A DNA stretch of 20,229 nt, from the IMG/VR virus record IMGVR_UViG_3300047666_000303, positions 1 through 20,229 of that record; one strand, written 5' to 3'. Every line of letters begins with the position of its first letter. The first letter of the stretch is position 1. The notes under the pieces were generated by a model. It did not search any database. It had not been told where the DNA came from and saw nothing but the letters and a program-made list of their open reading frames with translations. The DNA comes from a virus. The translations under genes were made by a program, and so were the position numbers. Below, in pieces: positions 14,728-19,252 of the stretch.

Positions 14728-14751
14728 ATTATACCACGACCGAAGCCGTGG
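14728..14751 (-). promoter_or_regulatory. UUCG-capped hairpin overlapping an extended -10-like sequence
   Basis: On the minus strand CCACGGC-TTCG-GTCGTGG forms a seven-pair stem (one G-U) with a cUUCGg loop (14734-14751), running into TGGTATAAT, a perfect extended -10. No T-run follows, so a simple terminator is unlikely. Compare 13477-13496. Confidence 0.5.
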
Positions 14752-14759
14752 CAAAGGTT

Positions 14760-14957
14760 TTATGTTCTATAATCGTGAGTTTCAATGTTATAGAATGCTT
14801 TTTTAGCGGCTTTGTATTCTCTCTCATTATCAAAGAAAAAGTCGATTTCATCATGGTGCTTAATCTCACTAACTATGTCTAAAGTTATAACCCAAAAGTT
14901 TTCATATATCTTAGCTCTTGCCTTGAGTGACTTGGCAGTGTGGATTGTGGTTTTCAT
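14760..14957 (-). CDS. 65-aa hypothetical protein
   Basis: The start has AAGGAAATATATT ahead. It begins MKTTIHTAKSLKARAKIYENFW and ends in a basic helix (EREYKAAKKAFYNIE). A two-strand plus helix layout is likely. No function recognised. Confidence 0.72.
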   Translation of the reverse strand: MKTTIHTAKSLKARAKIYENFWVITLDIVSEIKHHDEIDFFFDNEREYKAAKKAFYNIETHDYRT

Positions 14958-14973
14958 AATATATTTCCTTAGT

Positions 14974-15588
14974 TTACTTGATTAATTCACGAATATGCGT
15001 GATTGAGTTATCAGTATAGCACACCATACAGTCTTGACACTTAGAATGGCAATTTATTTTTGCTTCTACTGGGTTTTTCTTGCTATATACACTAAAAATC
15101 TTGGTGAAATGCTTCGGTAGTTTAATGTCTTTACTATCTACCTTGGCATTTGAGAATATAAGCTTGAAATTATCAGGCAAACTTCTCTTAGCTAGTGTTT
15201 TGTTAACAATATCCTTACGTTTTGTCCACAATACAAATCTAGTCCTTGGGTTATCAAGCGCAATGTTGATGAAGTTTACCATGTGAACCTCGTTCATTAA
15301 CTCGCCTGTACTATGAAAGCGGAATACTAGTTCATTAATACGAGGTAGTTCGTGCGTGTCCAGTACGCGGCTTGCTAGCATGTCACCATTGGCTTGAATG
15401 TTAACTCTAAGGCCTTTGTATGCCTTTTCCATGTTCGCGGCGTAGCAACTCTTACAAATGCTATCTTGCGCCCTCATTTTAGTGCAGAATGTATTCTTTT
15501 CAACGCTAGTGTTTAAACTTCTAAACCCTGCAAGCTTACCCGTGTCCGTGTGCTTTGTTAGCTTTAATACTTGTATGATTTGTTCCAT
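14974..15588 (-). CDS. Gp88-like protein with Cys clusters
   Basis: The product is 204 residues. It has an N-terminal Cys group FCTKMRAQDSICKSCYAANM (Cys35, Cys45, Cys48) and a C-terminal group CHSKCQDCMVC (Cys180, Cys184, Cys187, Cys190), with FRFHSTGE (89-96) and RTRFVLWTKRKDIV between them. This layout matches the phage gene-product-88 type family, in which a CxxCY-type cluster precedes an FRxHxSGD motif. The cysteines could bind zinc or an iron-sulfur cluster. The biochemical role of the family is unknown to me. The start overlaps the upstream stop context, with AAAGGGAGC ahead. Confidence 0.72.
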   Translation of the reverse strand: MEQIIQVLKLTKHTDTGKLAGFRSLNTSVEKNTFCTKMRAQDSICKSCYAANMEKAYKGLRVNIQANGDMLASRVLDTHELPRINELVFRFHSTGELMNEVHMVNFINIALDNPRTRFVLWTKRKDIVNKTLAKRSLPDNFKLIFSNAKVDSKDIKLPKHFTKIFSVYSKKNPVEAKINCHSKCQDCMVCYTDNSITHIRELIK

Positions 15589-15590
15589 GC

Positions 15591-16001
15591 TTATGCTCCC
15601 TTTTTAACTATTTTCCATGCGGATATAATTCGTTTCTGTTTCGTATTTGGCAAGCCTGTCCAATCGTTTACAACCCCGTTGATAATAGCAACTACGTGTC
15701 CTGATACCAGTATCATATAATTACAATCATTTTCCAGTTTTCTGGGTGCTGTTCTTACAAAGCCTGACACATCTGCCTGTACTGCTTTAAATCCTCGTTG
15801 ACTCAGTACGTCCATCATTTGGAATATGTTTACGCCTTTGGCTTTCTTACGCCCTTGCTTTTGTAGTTTTCTGTACGCTCTTCCAAAACTCATGTTGCAT
15901 AGTGAAGCAATTGCAATCACACTACAAAATTGAGAATCATTATAATATTTCTTACCTACGTTCGCAAGTTCTGCATACGTTCTGTTTTTAGCTATTTCCA
16001 T
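15591..16001 (-). CDS. Early papain-like/C39-like cysteine peptidase-fold protein
   Basis: This 136-residue protein is the first gene after the long gene-poor region. NDSQFCSVIAIASLCNM gives an oxyanion-hole Gln24 and a candidate nucleophile Cys26. Later SGHVVAIINGVVNDW gives His102 and Asp113 in the usual Cys-His-Asp spacing of small papain-like and C39 folds. Similar proteins occur early in other T7-like phages. As one of the first products made, it might cleave or bind a host protein. The fold is likely, the activity is unproven. The site is AAAAGGGC. A 14-bp imperfect dyad lies in its leader. Confidence 0.65.
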   Translation of the reverse strand: MEIAKNRTYAELANVGKKYYNDSQFCSVIAIASLCNMSFGRAYRKLQKQGRKKAKGVNIFQMMDVLSQRGFKAVQADVSGFVRTAPRKLENDCNYMILVSGHVVAIINGVVNDWTGLPNTKQKRIISAWKIVKKGA

Positions 16002-16020
16002 GATTTGCCCTTTTGTTTAA

Positions 16021-16060
16021 GTTAATGGTAAACACTTGTTAAAATGCTTACTATTAACCA
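16021..16060. promoter_or_regulatory. Large dyad in the leader of the first early gene
   Basis: GTTAATGGTAAACA and TGCTTACTATTAAC form a 14-position stem (12 Watson-Crick pairs) around a 12-base centre, 20 bases before the ATG of the cysteine peptidase-like gene. It may be an operator, attenuator or RNA-stabilising hairpin. Confidence 0.5.
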
Positions 16061-16215
16061 TGCTTAATTTAAAATGTTCTTACGTTTCTTTTGAGCTACG
16101 TATCTAGGCCGGCCGAAGCAGAAACCTCCAATATAACTAATTCGAAACCACTTTAAATTTAGCTGGTTAACAAATCTGTAGGCTTTTAAACAGAAATCCA
16201 GCCACTTAATCTACG

Positions 16216-16311
16216 TGCCACGGCACAATGCAAATTAAACTTTAGGGCTGTAAAATCGCCTAGCTGAAGCCTTATGAACCCTTGATTACTCTGTATCGAC
16301 CCGCCGTGGCA
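16216..16311. repeat. Spaced 9-bp inverted repeat TGCCACGGC / GCCGTGGCA
   Basis: Perfect arms at 16216-16224 and 16303-16311, 78 bases apart. The same TTGCCACGGC string occurs in the hairpin at 14.74 kb. The arms might bound a structured RNA, but none was recognised between them. Confidence 0.4.
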
Positions 16312-16362
16312 AGTTAAGTAATTACGTTTTATACTTAGGTGTTTATCTCTCCAACAACCCAA

Positions 16363-16390
16363 ATTGTACAGTAGCTATTAAGCAATGCAA
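16363..16390 (-). promoter_or_regulatory. Sigma70-like promoter candidate
   Basis: On the minus strand TTGCAT, a 16-base spacer, then TACAAT. It points toward the early genes. It was judged by eye without scoring against background. Confidence 0.45.
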
Positions 16391-16442
16391 GAACTATTTA
16401 CATCTAATTGCATAAGTGCTTGAATTCATTAAGGAACTTAGG

Positions 16443-16531
16443 TGCAATAAAGATAGCTTATAGGTGCTATCGGTAGTGGTTGTTACTAGCTGTTACTAGC
16501 TGTTAGTGGCTAAGACTATGCAATAAAGATA
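16443..16531. repeat. 13-bp direct repeat TGCAATAAAGATA
   Basis: Identical copies at 16443-16455 and 16519-16531 bracket the TGTTACTAGC array. Confidence 0.7.
16481..16510. repeat. Tandem 10-bp array TGTTACTAGC (three units)
   Basis: Two exact units followed by the variant TGTTAGTGGC. The unit length equals about one helical turn. Confidence 0.85.
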
Positions 16532-16551
16532 TGCCACATAGACACTATATA

Positions 16552-16580
16552 ATTATGTATAGTATCGTTAAGCATATCAA
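16552..16580 (-). promoter_or_regulatory. Sigma70-like early promoter
   Basis: On the minus strand TTGATA, exactly 17 bases, then CATAAT, each five of six to consensus. The -35 lies in the last unit of the AGCATATCAA array, and each upstream unit offers another TTGATA-like box. It points at the early genes, so it is the best candidate for host-polymerase early transcription. Confidence 0.6.
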
Positions 16581-16600
16581 AGCATATCAAAGCATATCAT
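16571..16600. repeat. Tandem 10-bp array AGCATATCAA (three units)
   Basis: Two exact units and one with a final T, in head-to-tail order. On the minus strand the units read TTGATATGCT and reach into the promoter at 16552-16580. Confidence 0.85.
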
Positions 16601-16645
16601 TAAGCCTCTAAAAGAATCTTGAAGAGCTCAAAGATGAAGCACACA

Positions 16646-16697
16646 CGCGCGCATATAATACTATAGGACGCAGGCGCGCGCATATAATACTAAAGGA
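16646..16697. repeat. 29-bp tandem repeat with alternating CG block
   Basis: CGCGCGCATATAATACTA at 16646 and again at 16675, each followed by TAGGA or AAGGA. The two 23-base cores differ at one position. Alternating CGCGCGC next to ATATAATA is unusual for the window. Confidence 0.8.
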
Positions 16698-16767
16698 ATC
16701 GAAGGGCATCGGGGGGCATGCTTCGAGTTTCGTATGATGATACCCCCACGTATTTTTTTAGTATTTT

Positions 16768-16842
16768 TTAAGACTCGTTCATTACGTACATAGTAACTTC
16801 AAAGCCAAAGCGTAACTCAGTTGCTGCTGGTGTTGTCCACAT
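16768..16842 (-). CDS. pqqA: PqqA-like precursor peptide (24 aa)
   Basis: PqqA is the short peptide whose Glu and Tyr are joined by the radical-SAM enzyme PqqE (with chaperone PqqD) and then cut out to become the cofactor pyrroloquinoline quinone. This 24-codon frame begins MWTTPAATELR and carries FEVTMY, with Glu15 and Tyr19 at the same positions as in Klebsiella PqqA (23 residues). Trp2, Pro5, Leu10, Arg11, Gly13 and the EVTMY core all match the gamma/betaproteobacterial type. Differences are Thr4 where Lys is usual and a C-terminus NES instead of NR or NK. A TGGAG site lies seven bases before the ATG. No pqqB-E gene is present in the window, so the peptide would need host enzymes. It stands alone in the genome-end region, where T7-like phages often carry acquired genes. 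Confidence 0.85.
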   Translation of the reverse strand: MWTTPAATELRFGFEVTMYVMNES

Positions 16843-17050
16843 AGTATTTCTCCATATTAAGCATACAGTGTCTAGTGTGAGCAACCACAATGGTTTCAGT
16901 TAGCTAGAGAGTACGTAGTGCCCACCAAAGTAGCTATTGCTATCCTCGATGTCGAACCTCGTTGGTTGTTGTAACGGCTATTGCTAACAGAGGCTTTAAT
17001 ATCCCTAAAATATCCTCTAGGTATACTCCCTCCGTTACCAGCTAGAGACT

Positions 17051-17067
17051 CTTTAAGATACTTAAAG
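17051..17067. repeat. CTTTAAG-type dyad, copy 3
   Basis: CTTTAAG-ATA-CTTAAAG, a perfect seven-base inverted repeat. On the plus strand it runs into ATACTATAGGGGAGG, which looks like a T7 promoter core pointing away from the genes' direction. Confidence 0.6.
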
Positions 17068-17117
17068 ATACTATAGGGGAGGTAAAGGGGGGGGGATTCT
17101 TTCAGTCTTCTCTATCT

Positions 17118-17146
17118 TTATCTAGACAGTCCTCGCTAGGAAATAA
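17118..17146 (-). repeat. Bulged stem-loop after terL, copy B
   Basis: On the minus strand TTAT, bulge TTC and CTAG pair with CTAG-ATAA around the loop CGAGGACTGT. It is the same as copy A at 8518-8546 except for one loop base and one bulge base. It lies 41 bases after the terL stop. Confidence 0.7.
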
Positions 17147-17186
17147 TCCTTCCGCAAGCCCCGTAGAATAAGGCTCACAGACGAAA

Positions 17187-18881
17187 TCACTGGTAGCTTT
17201 TAACACGTCGCATACTAGCCTTACCTTTGGGCTTTTGATTAGTCTTTTTAAAGATGTTTGCACGCCTTGTAAGCTCAACTAGTACCTGCTTTTTCTTGTA
17301 AATACCAAGAGCATTGTCCGAGTCTTGCTTTAAGATACCATACTCATTCCAATATTGAACACCCATCGCCAAGACATCAAGCCTATCGTCATGAACTAAC
17401 GAGCCTCTATCCGCAGTTATATGGCTGAGTTGATAGATAAGGCTGTAGTAAATATTCTTAGGCTCACTTAGAGCATACTCGATGTCTTTCTTGATAGCGC
17501 TATAGTCTACAACTAACCGATGCTGGTTCAGTAACGGCTCTAGTGTGTCGATAATACGCTTCTCCTTCTGAGTGTTGTTACGTATCTCCTCAGTACCACA
17601 AGGATAAATAGCATTAAGCACAGGAGTCAGCAACGATGTAAACATACCATCACCAAAGTTACTTTCCACTACGACCTTATTAACACTATACTCCTTAGCT
17701 ATCTCACTAAGTCTAACTAGATTAGCTTCCTCATAGCCACCTCGTAAACCACCAAAGGCTGGCACAAAGACTTTACCCAATAGATGGTTGACAACCGCCC
17801 ACCCCATCTCGTCCGTTCCACGACCACTAGGGTCAATCACTAAAATTGAGCCTTCGTAACTCCCAAAGGTTTCCTGCATGGACGGACGCTGGAGCGTATC
17901 TCCAGTAAAGCCTACGTTAGGTATATCTGAGATGCTTTCACGCGCCTGAGAGCTCCACAGTAGCTTTGTAGGGGCTTGTTCAGCGCTTAGGTCAGTGACT
18001 ATCATATCCCTAGTCTTAAGGGGATACTTCTCTGCATCACTTAATGTTGTATCTAACATAAATTGTAACTTAAAGCCACTACGACCATAGCTTAATTCAC
18101 GTTGATATAAGTCTTCGTCAGTAAACCTTTCGTCTACTGGTTTGTTAACTAGCTCAGGCTTCGCAGCCATATCTTGAATTATGTAGTCAGCCAAACAGCC
18201 ACTATAGCTGTCCACGTTATCAGGATACCTAGCTGGGTAGATGCGTGTAACATAGCCCTTATCACGCAAGCGCGCGTAGATGGACTCCGATGTTTGCGGA
18301 GTTCCAAGGACAAGGATTTGAGCATCTTTAGTCGTTTGAAGTATGGCCTCATACTCAGCAACTTGGTTAAGTAAGTCTTGCCTTCTTTTTTCTGTAGCAC
18401 TGTTATTTTGTCCTTCCACATCATCACTGATTAACAAGCTGGCACGATTGCCTTGTAGCTGGCTTGTGATGCCTAAAGCTTTTACACTTGGCTGAACAGA
18501 CACGTCACTTCCATTAACATCAAAGGATATAACTGAACTCCGTTGGTCTGACCGGGGTATTAAATGCTCTAGTAATTCCATTGAGTCAATCAACTTACGA
18601 ATAAATATCGCAATGTTGTCAGCGTGGGCACCACTTTGTGATACAATAAGTATCTTTTCATTAGGGTTGCGTAGTAATCTCCACGCTACATAGGCACCAC
18701 TGATAAAGGTTTTGCCGATACCACGTAATGCTTCGAGTTGTGACCGCTTATGTCCCTCTTGTAAGTAGTCTGCTATGTAATACTGCATCCTTGTAGGAGC
18801 AGGTAGTCGTAGGTGCTTCCACGTAATACGTAAGAAGACCTTAAAATCTTGTATTGCTAGAACTGCATCATTATTATCCAC
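17187..18881 (-). CDS. terL: Terminase large subunit, T7 gp19-like
   Basis: The ATP-driven motor and nuclease that cuts concatemers and packages DNA through the portal. 564 residues. Walker A is RGIGKT (53-58), Walker B LLISDDVE (Asp153, Asp154, Glu156), and the coupling motif is GTPQT (193-197). The RNase H-fold nuclease has ILVIDPSGRGTDEMG (Asp350, Asp357), VVVESNFGDG (Glu406) and HDDRLDVLA (Asp499, Asp502). Length is close to T7 gp19 (586). The start is GTG at 18881 with TAGGAG eight bases ahead. Upstream is a strong hairpin after terS. It is the last late gene before the genome-end region. Phages of this type normally make short direct terminal repeats. Confidence 0.95.
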   Translation of the reverse strand: MDNNDAVLAIQDFKVFLRITWKHLRLPAPTRMQYYIADYLQEGHKRSQLEALRGIGKTFISGAYVAWRLLRNPNEKILIVSQSGAHADNIAIFIRKLIDSMELLEHLIPRSDQRSSVISFDVNGSDVSVQPSVKALGITSQLQGNRASLLISDDVEGQNNSATEKRRQDLLNQVAEYEAILQTTKDAQILVLGTPQTSESIYARLRDKGYVTRIYPARYPDNVDSYSGCLADYIIQDMAAKPELVNKPVDERFTDEDLYQRELSYGRSGFKLQFMLDTTLSDAEKYPLKTRDMIVTDLSAEQAPTKLLWSSQARESISDIPNVGFTGDTLQRPSMQETFGSYEGSILVIDPSGRGTDEMGWAVVNHLLGKVFVPAFGGLRGGYEEANLVRLSEIAKEYSVNKVVVESNFGDGMFTSLLTPVLNAIYPCGTEEIRNNTQKEKRIIDTLEPLLNQHRLVVDYSAIKKDIEYALSEPKNIYYSLIYQLSHITADRGSLVHDDRLDVLAMGVQYWNEYGILKQDSDNALGIYKKKQVLVELTRRANIFKKTNQKPKGKASMRRVKSYQ

Positions 18882-18920
18882 TACTTCGTCTCCTAAGACT
18901 ATGTGTTTAAATCAACGTAA

Positions 18921-18976
18921 AGCCCCCTACAAGCCATTATCTATCTTAACTGATAGGGTAGGCTAGGTAGAGGGCT
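18921..18976 (-). terminator. Long hairpin between terS and terL
   Basis: On the minus strand AGCCCTCTAC pairs with GTAGGGGGCT (one G-U), an inner AGCC pairs with GGCT, and an apical CTATC pairs with GATAG. CTTTACGTT follows. It begins ten bases after the terS stop. It is terminator-like but with a short T-run. An RNA processing site is the alternative. Confidence 0.55.
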
Positions 18977-18985
18977 ATAATCGTC

Positions 18986-19249
18986 TTAGTGCGCCTTAGA
19001 GGCTATCCCAAGCATATCTTCTACGCTCATCGTGTCTCCTTTAGCAACATCATCTGCAATCTTCTGTATCGAAGCTGTCAGACTCATCATTGACTCAGAT
19101 TCAATAATATCAGCGGTAACGTCGTTGTCTTTTAAGAACTTAACTGCCATTGATAGTACCTTTGGGTCATCTAAATTTGCAGCGAGTTGTTCTGCTACCT
19201 GTCCATGTAAATCATTAAGTATTTCCATACTTGCTTTTAGTTTAGCCAT
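18986..19249 (-). CDS. terS: Terminase small subunit, T7 gp18-like
   Basis: An 87-residue protein (T7 gp18 has 89) directly upstream of terL. It is helical, with KASMEILNDLHGQVAEQLAANL and VLSMAVKFLKDNDVTADI, the latter matching the LKDNxIT-like segment common in podoviral small terminases. The C-terminal DMLGIASKAH ends in a short basic tail. It should form a ring that recognises the genome end and stimulates TerL. The start has GGGAGGAGT ahead and lies three bases from the preceding stop. The call rests on size, position and the LKDN motif. Confidence 0.8.
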   Translation of the reverse strand: MAKLKASMEILNDLHGQVAEQLAANLDDPKVLSMAVKFLKDNDVTADIIESESMMSLTASIQKIADDVAKGDTMSVEDMLGIASKAH

Positions 19250-19252
19250 GCA

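Larger units (their letters stand above)
16002..16767 (-). other. Gene-free genome-end/early control region
   Basis: No credible gene was found on either strand in these 766 bases. The region holds a large dyad (16021-16060), a 9-bp inverted repeat (16216-16311), two sigma70-like promoters, two tandem 10-bp arrays, a 13-bp direct repeat (16443-16455 and 16519-16531) and a 29-bp tandem repeat. Lying between terL and the first early genes, it corresponds to the left end of T7 with its terminal repeat and host promoters A1-A3. Confidence 0.65.
16843..17186 (-). other. Gene-free stretch between terL and the PqqA-like gene
   Basis: These 344 bases carry a bulged hairpin (17118-17146), a run of nine G (17087-17095), a CTTTAAG dyad (17051-17067) and a small AACCA/TGGTT hairpin (16883-16895) in the PqqA leader. 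A 71-codon frame without ATG, GTG or TTG near its beginning crosses it and was not accepted as a gene. Confidence 0.55.

Noticed and set aside
16101-16125. Five-codon frame with CTG start after GGAGG near 16125
   Set aside because: It is too short and has a rare start codon, so it was not counted as a gene.
16481-16600. CRISPR-like array
   Set aside because: The repeats are 10 bp with no spacers, so they are simple tandem arrays.
8518-17146. attL/attR pair formed by the 29-base repeat
   Set aside because: The repeats are imperfect, form hairpins, follow stop codons and flank essential lytic genes, and no integrase is seen. A control element is more likely.
16002-17186. tRNA gene or attachment site in the gene-poor region
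   Set aside because: Short TTCGA-like strings occur near 16142 and 16953, but no acceptor stem or cloverleaf could be built, and there is no integrase in the window.
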